DNA of 64,000 nucleotides from Montifringilla adamsi (lineage: Eukaryota > Chordata > Aves > Passeriformes > Passeridae), in assembly GCA_017590115.1 (NCBI GenBank), contig JAGGNK010006482.1:310001-374000 (forward strand). Reading direction: 5' to 3'. How positions within the stretch are numbered: position 1 is the stretch's first letter; each line of letters opens with the position of its first letter. A program made the position numbers and the translations under genes. Below are positions 1 to 12,600 of this stretch, piece after piece. Below the pieces are notes generated by a model. It saw nothing but the letters and a program-made list of their open reading frames with translations. It had not been told where the DNA came from and searched no databases.

Positions 1-360
1 TTCTCTCGAGTTATCCCGCCTTCTCCCCGTTATCCCGCCTTCTCCCGCTCCCCTCCGCCGGCAGCGGCAGCCGGCTGGCGGCACGGCCGGCCCCGGTCCC
101 GCCGGCCGGGTGGAGCCGCCCCGGGGTGCGCTTCCCGCTTGCAGGAGCCGCCCGGTGATCCCGGCCGCGGCGCTGGGCTGGGGGGGAACAGCGAGGCGGG
201 GACTGGCACGGCTGGGGAACGCTGGAAAAAGCCGCCCGGCAGCGGGGGACGCTCCGCTGTGCATCGCCTCCGCTCACCTGCCGCGGGAGCGCCCTCGGCC
301 CCGCCAGCGCCCGCACGGCTGCAGGAGCCGCGGCCAGGGGCTTCGGGCGTCAGGGCTCCT
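1..360 (-). promoter_or_regulatory. CpG island at window edge, probable ANKFY1 promoter
   Basis: The first 360 bases are strongly GC-rich with many CpGs, and drop abruptly to ordinary AT-rich sequence after that. On the minus strand there is a good splice donor (CAG followed by GTGAGC, exon end at about 278), which could close a non-coding first exon. In vertebrates the gene next to the 3' end of UBE2G1 on the same strand is ANKFY1, so its promoter is the best guess. I see no ANKFY1 N-terminal protein sequence, so the coding start would lie to the left of the window or in another exon. The island is visible in the sequence; the gene assignment is inferred from synteny. Confidence 0.6.
11..48. 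repeat. Tandem 19-bp duplication in the CpG island
   Basis: Two adjacent copies of a unit beginning TTATCCCGCCTTCTCC lie at 11-29 and 30-48, differing only near the end of the unit. Each carries a TTCTCCC(G)C stretch that loosely resembles an E2F site. A duplicated promoter element or a simple slippage event are both possible. Confidence 0.75.
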
Positions 361-2888
361 CGCCGCTTCAGGTCCTGCTTTTCTTTCAGAGCCAACAATC
401 CTGGACACGGAATCTGTGCCCCCTGGACACTGGATTGGTGCCCGGTGGGTGAATGGTTGAAGTCGGCAGGCAATGAGCAAGTACCAGTAAGAGGATCATT
501 TTCCCAGCCACGTGTACAACACAGCTGCCCCCTCGGCTGTTGCTGTTGTTCATCATCGCTCCTGCTTAGATGCAACTGAAATGCCAAATACTCGATGCTG
601 GTCCCACAGCAAATTTGTTCCTTGCTTTGAGGAGCAACTTTTCAGTTAGACGTTTGAAGACTTTATGAACAGTATTGTTTTACAGACATAATTTTTTTCT
701 GGACTCCACCATGAAGTGACCTTTGAAAAGTTGCTCTGCATCGTATTTATTTTGTTGTTGGATAAAACAGCAAATCCAGAGCTGGGCCCAGGAAGGCCAC
801 AGAGTGTAGTTTTCTAGACATACCATGAAAGAACTTGTCTCATTTTGCATAGCTTGATGACAGCTGTGTATGACTTTGCTGTATAGCAAATTACCCCACT
901 GCTCACGGTGCTATTGATCCTCTTGAGGAACTGCGAGGAAGCAAGTTATTGCTCCTTGATCAGATTTAGTTTAATTTCACAGTAACAACAGGCATCAGAT
1001 TTCAAACCACTGCTATGTTTTGCATCAAGGGAAGTGTAATCTCCTCTGGGGATTTGCCTGGGCGGGAAGCTGTCTCTCTAAACCCCAACCAGCTTCTGAC
1101 TCGGTTTAGAACACTCGTGCTTCTTCTGAAGGGACTCGTGTTGCTGCTCTGTGTGCAGTGATGGCACTGCACCAAGAGCAGTGCACCAGATGGCACAGAC
1201 ACAGTGGAGTCCACCCCACATCGGCCTCCCAAAGCCCAAAATACATTTCTAATCACTTCAGAATTCATGTGCTCTGCTTATTGATCATCTCGTTCCAATA
1301 AGTGTTTTCAAGCATTGCAGCAGAAGGAATTTTAGAGTGACAGTTGATAGTCCTTCTGAGTTTTAGGGATCTTCTCTGGTGCAGCAGGGAGAAATAGAAA
1401 AAAGGAATTAAGATGGCCACACTAGTTAGACATTCGTTACTATTCGATGCTTTTTCTTTTCCCCCAGTGATGCAGAGATATCTGGAATGCAGGGCAAATT
1501 CCCTGTGTTCGGGCAAAAATCAGCTCAAACTCTCAGCCAGGACAACAAACCCCATGAGAACCCACAGTGATAACAGAGCACCCTGCACAAACCAAACCAG
1601 ATACAAAGTCTTGCTACAAGAAAAACTGAGGAATGCTGGTTTACTTCCTTGTTCACCAGGAATCCTCATACTATGTGTCAATCCTGCAGCTCCTCAGTCG
1701 TATTCCCGTCTGGTTTTATCACTAACAGCTTTCCACCAGTGACCCTTTCAGTGTGGAGCAGGAACAAAGCTAAATGTGATCACAGAAAATTGAAATAGGC
1801 CATTTCCTTGCCTGCCAAAGGCTTCCTACAACCTGGACACTTGGCTCCAGACCCTGAGCTGCCTCTTTCATTCAGTCACTGGGCATTAGCCATACCTGCA
1901 GCTCGTAGATCTTAGCAGTATCCCACGGTAACACTCCTCCCTGGGGAGTATCTGGGTCAGGTGGGATCACAAACCATCTGGGTAAGCCAAATATATATCT
2001 GAATTTACAGAGGGGAATGAGCAGTGCTGTGGAATTCCCAGTTCTTCCATACCACTGAAGCAAGACAAACATTTCCAGGCCTACCCCCCTAAAGATCAAA
2101 CAAGCAGCAATTCTGCAGAGCGTAGACATAAAGCTTTGAACCATTTTGTGAATTTACAGGTGAGTCTGTGAGTACTGTGTGTGGTACTTTGGAAGATAAA
2201 AGAGAGACCACTCTTGAACTTGAGGAAAGCAGCAAATACCTGGAATTGCCTCAGTTCTAGACACACTGTGGAAATTGAAAAGGAAGGTCAGCCTGTGGGG
2301 GAGTAAGTCCATTGGTAGGTTTAATAAGATCAGCTTTGTTCCAGTTTTTTTTTTTTTAATGGAAAGAATGACACCATGCCACTGAAATTCTGCAGTCCCA
2401 ACTTTAAGTGGAAAAGGGGAGTCAGCTGGTAGGAAAGAAACCTTCTCTGAAGACCTTTTGGACAAGTGCTCCAACAGGAACTTAAATCACCTCTGGTGTC
2501 TGGGGAATTAAGTACTGCATGCACCTGCCTGGCTGCAGTAGCAGCCTAGCCATCTAAAAGCAAATATAACTAATGATTTCACAAAAAAAAATCATTTCCA
2601 AATATGTAAATATATATATCAAACATACCTGTTTATCTAAACCACCCACAGGAGGAAGTAGTACCCTTCCCTCTAAGTCTTCTTACATTAAATGCCTTTT
2701 TGTCCTCAAGGGCTGCCTTGCCTCTAAAAACTGTCACCTCCTTCCAACCCAGCCCCCCTCACAACACCTGCAATATGTGCCTTTCAACATGTGCATGTTG
2801 CACAGCAACATAAAATGAAGTCCAACCAGCCAAATAGGACTGAAGGCTTCTTAAAAGTTGACTCTTTGACACTGGATTTGACTCTTGA
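361..2888. other. Intergenic stretch, no gene seen
   Basis: This lies between the left-edge CpG island and the probable end of UBE2G1. Open frames are short and resemble no family I know. A plus-strand acceptor-like site (TTTCTTTCAG, ending at 390) and a donor-like site (CCA then GTAAGA, about 487) could bound one exon of a divergent non-coding transcript, but this is weak. Nothing else is recognised. Confidence 0.5.
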
Positions 2889-3463
2889 TTTATTAGTGAG
2901 CTATGCTGTGCTGTGGAAAGAAAAGAGTTGAGTAGTTTCAAGTTCTTCTATAAAGTGTCTTTGGTCAAAGGCTTGAAAACTGTTTTGAGTAGATACTTTG
3001 AGATGAGTGTTTGCTCACTAGAGGGCCAGAGATAGTTACAATAGGGATAAAGGTGTGTGTTTTGTTTGCTCTTTCATTATTCAAGATGAAGCACAGCATG
3101 TCCAATTGCTCAAGTGTTTGCTAGTGTTGTGTTGTTGATGATGTTCAGGTAAGTTGTGCTCCAGCTACAACTGTACCCTTCCTATTGTGATACTCAAGAC
3201 AGCCAGTTTGACACATCATTATTGGAAAAAATTATATTTTGGAAGAACTCACTACAGAAGGTGACAGAATTCCAAAAATCAAATTACATGAAAATATACA
3301 TCGCCATTTTCTTTGTACATTAGGTGAGGAAAACTCTGAAGTAGAAGGCAAAGCAGATGAAGGGCCACAGAAAAGAGTAAAGGAGGGAAACTATTTTTGA
3401 TACCAAACCCAGAAGTTAGTCATTTGAAAGCCTACAGATGTGCATGCTTGAACTCAACCTTGA

Positions 3464-3507
3464 GAAAAAACAAGCCTCCCCCCCACACACCCCACCCCAC
3501 AAACAGG
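3464..3507. repeat. C/A-rich low-complexity tract
   Basis: Plus strand is poly-A and poly-C with short CA repeats, so the UBE2G1 sense strand is G/U-rich here. It lies in the putative distal 3' UTR. Confidence 0.6.
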
Positions 3508-3859
3508 CAATGAAAAAGGCAAACCAAAAATTTCACCCATAAAAAGCAGCTCATTCCTATCTTGGACTAACTTAGTCAACAACCAAACTTCCAAGTGAAA
3601 GCACTCAAGTTCTTGGAAGTTAAAAATCCATCAGGCTGCTCAAGGGTGCTCCATGGCCAGTTTTATTGCTATACCAAATTCAAGAAGGATGAATAATTGG
3701 GTTTAAAAAAGGGGTGGGAAGAAAAAAAAGCACCTTTGAGACTACAAAGGTCATCATAAAAGAAGACACAAGTAATTGATAGCAAATCCTTTCAGGGTTT
3801 AATTACGAAAATTTTAAGTTCTGATGGGGAAAATAAAAGGGACCACATTTCCAAAAACC

Positions 3860-3883
3860 AAAAAAAAAAAAAAAAAAAAAAAA
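3860..3883. repeat. Poly(A) run of 24
   Basis: An uninterrupted run of 24 A on the plus strand (T on the UBE2G1 sense strand), with further A-rich sequence on both sides. No retroelement body is attached that I can recognise. Confidence 0.8.
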
Positions 3884-4302
3884 GATACTAAACTTTAATA
3901 AGCAAGAAATTTTAATTAAGCCTTGGTGGGTCAAAGGAAAATTAAAGTGGGAGGAAAAAAAAACAAAACCAAAAAAACCAACTTAGTATCCTAATTGGTT
4001 TTGACATGCTTCACAAGTTGCTGTTTTTTTTAACTCAGGAAACAATGAATAGGGAGAGAAAAAACCTGCTAAAATCTTTAGAATTTACACAATTCTATCC
4101 CTAACTACAGACAGCATTATTTGGTACAATGTGTATTTGTGGATGTACATGAACAGTATATATATTATCCGGATCATGTTGTGCTATGTACACATCTTTA
4201 CAATTCTTCCTGAAGGTTAAAGCAGTTCATTAGATTTCAAAATGCGTAATCATCTTGTGTTGGCACTTGTTAGGCTCTTGTCAGCATTGATAACTGGCAT
4301 GT

Positions 4303-4308
4303 TTTATT
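4303..4308 (-). terminator. Candidate proximal poly(A) signal of UBE2G1
   Basis: AATAAA on the minus strand, 106 bases into the 3' UTR exon, within a block (GCAATAAAACATGCC) that I recall as conserved in mammals. Use of this site would give a short 3' UTR. Alternative signals lie at 3662-3667 and 2889-2894. Which is used cannot be told from sequence. Confidence 0.35.
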
Positions 4309-4414
4309 GCAGCCCAGTTCCAGCCAGTGTTTGCCAACTTGTAACAACAGAAGTCCAGCAATAGGTGGGTAGAGTGCAGGAAAAAAAACAGTGCCATGTT
4401 TCTCAATTGGAGAC

Positions 4415-6501
4415 CTGCAAAGAAATCACAGGTATTAAAATAAATCCCTCCTCACCCGCAATTATTTTCAAGATGTTAATTAGTTTTTCAAGCTCAAGAA
4501 GATTAACTATTACTTGTTCAAGAGCTTCACATACCTCTGAACAGAAGATGGATAAATCCAAACTCATCACCTGAGAAAGACTGGAGTTAGTTCAGCACAC
4601 TGTGTCCAAGCTCAATTATCAGACTTTCTGGCTCCTGTAACTCGTGTTGCTTGTCAAGAGCGCAGAGTGTAAAACTTTGATTATTCACACACAAGGCTAA
4701 ACATGGCAGACTGAGCACTGAAAAGTCTGTGCATTACTTACAGTGAGAGGCAGGTACAAGTGGCACAGCAGTGCTCAGCAAGCACTGACACCACAGCCCC
4801 CAGTCACACAGGGCTGGTCTGAAACCAGCTGTGGCCCCTTCTCATCCAATTCCCTGCCCATCGCTCACTTGGGAGGAGTCACCAGACTTAGAAAAGCTTT
4901 TGCCTTCCAGAAAAGCAACACAGCCAATTACTTAAAATATTTGTCAAGAGCATTGTTTCACTATAGCTAAGTTCAACATGGCAACAGAGCTGAGGTTAGT
5001 TAAGGATACTCTGGAGTGTTACTCACAGCTACTCCCTTTCTCCAAGACAGGAAAAAAAAAGTCAGCAACATTAACAATTCTTGCACTCCAGTTATAGGCA
5101 GTTGTACAAGACTTTCTGTTCCTTTGCTTAGTCTTTTGATCAATATTAAGCATTTTTCGTGCTTAATCCATACTGGAGAAAGTTCCTTTCAATCAAAGCA
5201 TTTCTGCAAAGAGGGACTGCAGAACTAATTTGTCACAGATGGAGCCTTCCCCCAACCCCCCCACCATGTTTACAAAAGGGTAAGAAAGGAACTCTCTCCT
5301 GTACAACTGCGATTAAAAAAAACTACCCAGCCAAAGAATGTAGTAAGCTGCTCTGGTTCAGTCTGAACTACATACAGTGCCATATTTCTGTCCCTGTGAA
5401 TTATGTATGCTGTAGGTAACCAGTAAATATGGATTTGGGGTTTGCCAGCCAAATGGGTCAGAGCAGTTTATTTGCCAAACCAACCATTAAGAAAAGGCAG
5501 CTTCAACATGAAGTTCTGTTTTGCTTTGAAAAGCAACAGTGGGAAATTATTAGCTCATGGAGGAAGTTTTTCCTTGGCATACCCAAGATAAAAGTGACCA
5601 AAGGCCAGGGATTTAAGGGCCAGGCTTTAATACACAGCTTTCTATGAGAGGTTATTAAAAAAAATAAAGTCCCATTAAAACTGAGATGGGATTGTGTAAA
5701 TTAGAGTAAGTATCTTGAGTCAGAAGCTCTTTAACAGGGTGGCAAAAAATGCAAATATCACGTCAGCTACTCTCAGGTCAAAACTTGTCCAAGCTCTCAG
5801 ATATGCCACAGTTCAGTTTCCAAGCAGAACACAGCTGTTTTTATGAAGCTATTCCCCAGCCTTCCTCACTAAAGATGTTTTTTGGGCTGCTGAAGAGAAC
5901 ACCACCTTTCTTGATATTACTGACTGGTAATATCTCAATTTGATGCTTTCTGCTGTGCCAGGAGACTTTCTGTTAAAACTCCCACAGATACCTGAAACAA
6001 ACCCTTCTCAGTGGTTCCTGGCAATCTCACTGAAGTCTCATTTAACTCCTATGTGCAACATGCCACCAACATCTGCAAGATAATCCACAACTCCTGAGAT
6101 AACAAGACTTTCAAGATGCTTTTAAGATTCTAGTAAGTGTTCTTCACAATAATGAATACCAAGGAATTGTCACCCCCTTCTATTACAGCTCCAGTAACCT
6201 CTAAGTGCCATTAATAAAGCAGGATGAATTCTGATAAAGAGAAGTTCAACTTCTGAACAGCATCAAACACAAGAATACAAGAGAAGTTCCCCAATTTTGG
6301 CAGAATAGGCTGTCAAGTGCACTTAAGTTCTTTTAGTCTTTAGTACTGCATACAGGCAAAGAGCTCCATTGAGATCATGCAGCTGAGAAGAAAGGTTTGG
6401 GGGTTTCTTTTTGCTTTTGAGGGGGAGAAAAATAGTTCAGCAACACTTAAGCAGGAAATCCTCAACTCAGGTAACTGACTTGTCTTGAGAGGGATACTTA
6501 C
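4415..6501 (-). other. UBE2G1: UBE2G1 intron 5 (within the 3' UTR)
   Basis: This intron separates the stop-codon exon from the 3' UTR exon. The donor GTAAGT is at 6501-6496 and the acceptor TTTGCAG ends at 4415, both on the minus strand. No gene or recognisable mobile element was seen inside it. Confidence 0.75.
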
Positions 6502-6625
6502 CCTGAAAAAAGTGAAGCTACTAGCTGCTGAATAAGTGTCACTCAAAAGCAGTTTCTTGGCTTTTTCTTACACAGCGGGCAACTTTTCTTTTAAATTCTC
6601 CATTTCTGTCTTCTCTCCATTCTTT
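6502..6625 (-). CDS. UBE2G1: UBE2G1 exon 5: C-terminus, stop and 37 nt of 3' UTR
   Basis: Coding part 6539-6625 encodes the last 28 residues, [12 protein letters not shown] through KSQETAFE, then TGA at 6541-6539. These form the C-terminal helices of the E2 fold. The acceptor is AATTACAG just before AAAGAATGG. After the stop the exon continues for 37 bases to CAGG at 6502, where a consensus GTAAGT donor begins, so the terminal intron lies inside the 3' UTR. Confidence 0.95.
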
Positions 6626-9600
6626 CTGTAATTGAATAGACAGCTTTCAGATGTCAATCCTACAACAAGGAGTTGTACAAGCTCTAGGAAGACTCTTGTT
6701 GTTTATGTTTTCAGACATTAGCCATCTAGTCAACACCTAAATTTGCTTACAATCATTGAGCTCCTCACTGAAAATCTGTGATATTCAGGACTTTCTGAAG
6801 TTTACTCTGGGTTTCTGTGCCAGCTGCTTACAAGACAGTGAGGATGTAATTTTCCCCTTTTCCGGCACATTCCAAGACTAACCTGGTGGCTTACCAGTAT
6901 TTCACACTGTCTGTGCTAAAATCTATTTGCTTCAGCCTGCAAAGTAGCAGCAAACTCAACCTGTAGACCACAAGCTGTTGTTATGTGTTAGAGACAGTGT
7001 CTTTAACTGCAGTGGTGAAAAAGGTATACAGGCACTGTGGAGCCAGCAGTTACTCTTGAGATTTTTTTAAAGACAGTTTCAGTTCCCTTCAATCTAGCCA
7101 GGACACTCCAGGACAGAAATACAAAAGTCACAGTATTTAGAAGAGGCACAGCAGTGTCCTTTGAAAGCAAACACCTCCTAGTTAGATATAGCTGTAAGAT
7201 ACTGGCTCTGTGAAAAAGACCTTAGGAGAACACTCAGCTCACCTACAGGGCTGGTCTCTGTGACAGGGATCTGATTTCAGAACTGCAGAGATGAAGAGCC
7301 AAGATAAAGATGAGCAGGAAGATAGCTAAGAGGGAAGTCTGAACCCAGAGATGCACACATCAAGGTATCACAAAAACCTACATGAGAAAGTGCAGCCAGG
7401 TTTGTTTTGTGCCAGGCTCACAAGGAGCTCAGATGAAAGCACAGGAGCATCAGGTGTGGTTAAGACTGATGTGCTGGGTACTGCCTTCCAGTCAGAAGTG
7501 GTGGGGAAAATATAAAGAACCTCTTATTTCATGAAGTTCTACATTTCTGAGTTTCTGATACAAGCAATATATTGTTACTGCAGGGGTGAGGGAAGGGGTT
7601 AAAAATCCCTACATTGTTTCACCTGATGCAATCTAGCACACAACACCTTTTCACCCCCACCTGGAGTGAAGGTAGTAGTACATTTGAGTGATAAATGGCA
7701 TACCCTAACATTCATCACCTCCAAGCTCACTTAAACAATCAGCACGTTGGAGAGACCAGCATATCTTAACTTTCCTATGAAAGCACAAATAAGGCTACTA
7801 ATTAGTTGTTCTTTTTCAGCAATTCATGCAGCAAACATTTGGTTCCTTGGACTGGGACATAGGACAGCTTACACAAGATGGTTTAAAGCCAAGAAAAGGA
7901 TTGAATTTGTGCCCTCTGAGCTTCAGAGCTTTAGTTTTTGTTTCTACTTTTTCTATTTGTAGTTCTATGAATTGTTCAGATTTGAATAGCAAGCAAAGTT
8001 TCCAATTTGACAGCTGAATCACCAAAAATGAAATTTTAGGTTATGAACTGTTCTATTTGTTTTTCAAAATATCTGTTCAGGTTCCTGATCCTCATTTTTC
8101 TCCCACTCCAAGAGACAGTACTCCAACATGCATAGTTCATTTTTCCTGAAGGCAGGTATATCCCCTGCTCCTACAATCCTGTAAATTGCCTGTAACACCT
8201 TATTCACTAAACTCACTTAAAACCAGAAACCACTGACAGCAGACAAAGTATCTTATAGTAAGTGCCAAATTTTATTGCTGTACTAAACAGAGGAGCTGCT
8301 GATTCTTCATTACCCCGAGTATGTGTTTTGCTAACATGAAGAGATCTACAATCCAACAGGAGAACCAACTGCTCCAGTAGCACTTCATAAGTTCCTTGAA
8401 ACATGTAATGCCACAGTCAAAAATAGTTTCTAGCATCCAAAGTGATGCCTCACTACTGTCTTCACAGTCAAATTTGGATTGTTTGATTCTTTCATGCTGA
8501 GCTAGAAAAAGCTGGTTTCATTTTTGACCTTTACCCAAAGGCAAATTCATTTTGTGTCTAACTTTCCTAAGGAAAAAACAAAAAACATAAAAACCCACTC
8601 CTGAAGTAGCTGTCAGAGTGGGGCACAATACAAAAAGTGCAATGTCAGGAACTCAAAAACATGTGTTTTCTCCAGGGTTAGGCCACCTACATTCAACATA
8701 CATGAGTTTGTGAACTGAGGAATTCTAATTGCACTTTTAGTATTTCATTATTAACTTGTTCCTCCTGGTGCCCTCAGCAGGAAATGTCCTTATTTGCTGG
8801 GTGTCTGCTTCCACCAACAACATGACACTAAACGGGACGTCCAACACTTAAAAAGGATAAATGAAGAAATTGTTCACTGCAACTTTTTGTTTTCTCTTTT
8901 CTTCCTATTAAATTTGTTCCACAAAAGTCTGTTCCCATAATGATTTTTCAGAGAGCTCAACCACCTTTGAAAATACTCGTAACATAACAGATCAAAGGCT
9001 CCAGGAAAGTACTAAATTGCCACCCACTTTGGGAAGGTATAGTTTGGCTGACAGAACAGGTTAACATTCCTTTACAAAACTCTGCATCTCACAACTCCCA
9101 TCTCATTCTTCCTCACTCCCACAGCTAAAAGAGCGAGAACTTCTCTTTTGTGAGAAGACAACACTCACTGCTGAACTGCAATTCAAGAGCACGTCACTTA
9201 TGTCAGATGAGCAGGGCCTGAAGTCTGTCCCCCTATGCCCTTCCAGAAACGAAACTTTTTTCTCTCCCCACCACATTTTTCAGCCTCATTCTTATATTCT
9301 GCTCTAAATACAGCTCTTCTAGAGAGCTGATAGCTGTGTTTATACACACACACAGCATAAGCCATGGTCCAGAACACTGTGCTGAATCAAACCCTTCCAT
9401 CTCACACCTGCAGAATCACCCTGGTCTTTGGCTGTACATCAGACCATTTTTCCTCACTCCTGAGCCAGTCTAGTCTGGGACAACCCTCCCTGTTAAGTTG
9501 AAGGTCAGATGCCCAGTAAAGCTTTTGAGTACCTTCTCAGAGCACAGACCTACACTGCTCTAATCCACAGGACAGGAAGACTGCTCTAGAGAAGTGAAAG

Positions 9601-12600
9601 AAACTTCCCAAGGCTAATTAGTAGTTTTGTCTGACAACATCACTGCTTTTCCCAACACAATGGTAGCCTCAGCCTGTAACAGAAAAGGTTCTTCCCAAAG
9701 TTACTGTTTGCTAAACCAGAAACAGAACTCCATTGCAAGGTTCCTACATTGGAGACAACTGGCAGACCAAGGAAAGCCTTACCGCTGCATCAACATTAGC
9801 AGGAGAATCACCATTGGGATCTGCCAGCATAGAAATAACACTAATCATTATAGTTTCCACTGTGTGAATGGGAAGCCAGCGTTCCTCAGGTTTTTCATAG
9901 CCATATTTGTCTTCTCCAGGCTCATGAAGAATTGAAATGCAGACATCGCCGTTCTTGTCAACTACAAAATAGAACAAGGCATATTTCAGTCATGAACAAC
10001 ATGCTGGCATTTCTTCAGGACAGTCATGAACTGCTCATCTTCATTCCAGCTAGTCTGAAACACTGTTAGTGAAAGCACTTTATAAAGAAGGAAAGTAATT
10101 AACTGTTGCAGAACTTAAAGTGTAATAAGCAGGGCTTGGTGGAAGTCTGAATGTGCCTGGACTCCTGACAGAGAGGGCACATGGGGAGGGGAGGAAGGAC
10201 TCAGCCTAACATCACACTGCAACTCTCAAGAAAATTTATTTAGACAGGCTTCCACTACAGCCTTTTCTGTTAAGTTCAGCAAACTCAAGAGTGACTTTTT
10301 TCCACAGCAACAGCATCAGCTGGATATTACTGGAACATACTGAAATATGATTTAAACTGCTGGAATTAGAAAGTGCCTGACAAGTACTCTGGTATTTCCA
10401 GAGCTGAAACTGACACAGCATTAAAATATTCCCTGTCCTTTTGATGGGAGCACTGTCTCCTCCCATCTTTCAACATCTACAGTTTCTGAAGCTGAAGAAC
10501 ATTTCTCTTTACCAGTAAAACCATCTTCTGTTTTATTTCACCTTCCCATCCAATCTCCATCAGTCCATAGGTAAAATGAGACATTAGGAGAAGTCTCCTT
10601 TAGCGAGACTGTAAGATTTCTTTTCACGCTTCACTAGATGAGGACAACCTTGGGCTTTCTATACTGAACTGGCAAGTCAGTAACAGCAAGATGAAATAAT
10701 TGAAGGTATAACAAAAAGCAGCTATAGAAGTCAAGCTTTTCCTCAGACTAGAATTCTGCACTTCGGAAAAAAATTAAGAAAAAAATCCCTGAACAATTAC
10801 AAAGAATGCAAGAACCTACTCAGAACAGCTTCTGAAAACACTTTAAGAGTATTTTATGTGCTCAGAGTAGCACTATTAAAAACTCTGCCATTGTAATTAC
10901 ATCTCTATTAAGTGAGGATGGCAAAGTAAAAACAGAGTTTCAAATTTCTAACATGAACAGAAATGTATTCTATTTGTCTTCACTTTCTGCATTTTAGTTC
11001 TGAACTGCAAAAAGAAATTGAAACTTTGACATTTCTTACCATTCGGATGCCAGATTTCTGTGATGAATTTCATTTTTGGCGGCCTCAGTGGGTAGTCTTT
11101 TGGAAAAGTAAGATGAGCCTTGAAAACACCACCTTCACTGGGGAATCAAAAATATCTTAGTAGAGTTTCTTGTAAACTTAAACTGAAGATCAGAACTTAC
11201 TGATGTTCTAAGTTTACACCTCACACAACTTAACATCATGTTGGTAATTAACAGTATCAATACTTCCATATGCAATGTAAAGAGCTTCTACATTCAGAAG
11301 ATCCTTTCACAAGATACTGCCAGTTCCCCAACATGATCTTTTTTAGAACCAGGAAGATGTTCCAGAGGGGAAGAACCATGGGGGTGGGAGGAGAATCAAA
11401 AAAACTGCCAAGGAATTTACCATCTGGAATCACAACTTATATTTTTTTCCTCACAGTACATTTATTAACAGGAAAAAAAAAGGTATTGCCAATAACTGCC
11501 TTTCTCAAGTCCAGCCCTGCAGACATCCATTTTCCTCTGCTAGAGGCCTCAGTCCTAATTTTGTGTCTCAGTCTGCAGCAGTGAGCCCCAGTGAAAAAAT
11601 GCAGAAAGCTCTGGCTGTGTGTAGATGTGTGTGGCTGTGTGCAAATGTTAAAAGACTTCCAGTGCCACCTTTTCAACACTAAGCTGAAGTGACTCAGGCA
11701 TGGCAGTGAGGTGTTCTGCATTAGTTACCCACTCAACTGGAAAACAATAATAAACAAGAGACATCCAGGTTTTATGTGGAGTTACAGGCCAGGAATAGTG
11801 CCTTTTGAAAAATGTGAAGGTCTGTATTAGATGGAAAGGCTTACAGATGGAATACTTTGCTAATGTCAATAATATTTGTCCTGCTACTGTCATTTCTTCT
11901 AACTGAAAGTTGTAACAAAATTTGGAATTGCCAAGGCAGAACAAAAGGTGGAACATAAACCTCCAAAGAAGATGGCATGAGATTCACGGTGTGACAAGCT
12001 ACTCCTCAGCAGCCACACAGACAAAAGGAGTGGTGAACAAAAAACTGTTCAGTGCAGATTTTTTCCTGTATTTGTAAAGGAGTAGCAGTCTCTAAAGTGC
12101 ACTGGCTACTGAGAAAAAGAACATGTTTTACCACCATTAACCAAAGGGCTGCAGTTCTAGCAAGTGTAAAAAAAAAACCCCAAAAAAACAAAAAACCAAC
12201 CAAACACCCCCCCTCCCCAAAACCAAAGAAACAAACAAAAAAACAACCCTGAAAAGCATTGCCTTTAAGTAACTTGGCTCTTTGAAGCAGCTGAGGGGAT
12301 CTGAACCCACAGCATTTATTTTTCACAAGTTTTAGAAATGGCAGGCAGTTTCCAAAGAATCCTTCATCCCAGGAGAGGTAAGAATTCCAGAAACACTGTT
12401 TTAACACCCATAATGTCAAGACAAAGGAGAGCTAGATTGCATTTGTTGATAGCCCCAAACCAGTCAAACCCTTTCCTTCCAACTGAAAACGTCCTTCTTT
12501 CCCTTTTTAAAGAAGCAGATCCTAAAGCTACTAGGCTGTAGGGCATCCCTGCATATAAGAAAACCTGCATATAAATACAGGTTTTAAAGTGGATATACAT

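Larger units (their letters stand above)
2889..4414 (-). other. UBE2G1: UBE2G1 exon 6 (3' UTR only), distal end uncertain
   Basis: On the minus strand a TTTGCAG acceptor is followed at 4414 by GTCTCCAATTGAGAAACATG. This is the sequence that, as I recall, follows CAGG in the mammalian UBE2G1 3' UTR, and it joins exactly to the donor after exon 5. The exon has no coding role. The 5' boundary is firm. The 3' end is not: minus-strand AATAAA signals occur at 4303-4308, 3662-3667 and 2889-2894, and I have drawn the longest version. The exon would include a poly-U tract in the RNA (3860-3883) and a G-rich tract (3464-3507). Confidence 0.6.

Noticed and set aside
391..487. A plus-strand exon bounded by TTTCTTTCAG and GTAAGA
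   Set aside because: Splice-like motifs alone are common; there is no coding frame of note and no partner exon. Kept only as a remark.
9627..9935. A 102-codon plus-strand frame
   Set aside because: It is the antisense shadow of UBE2G1 exon 4.
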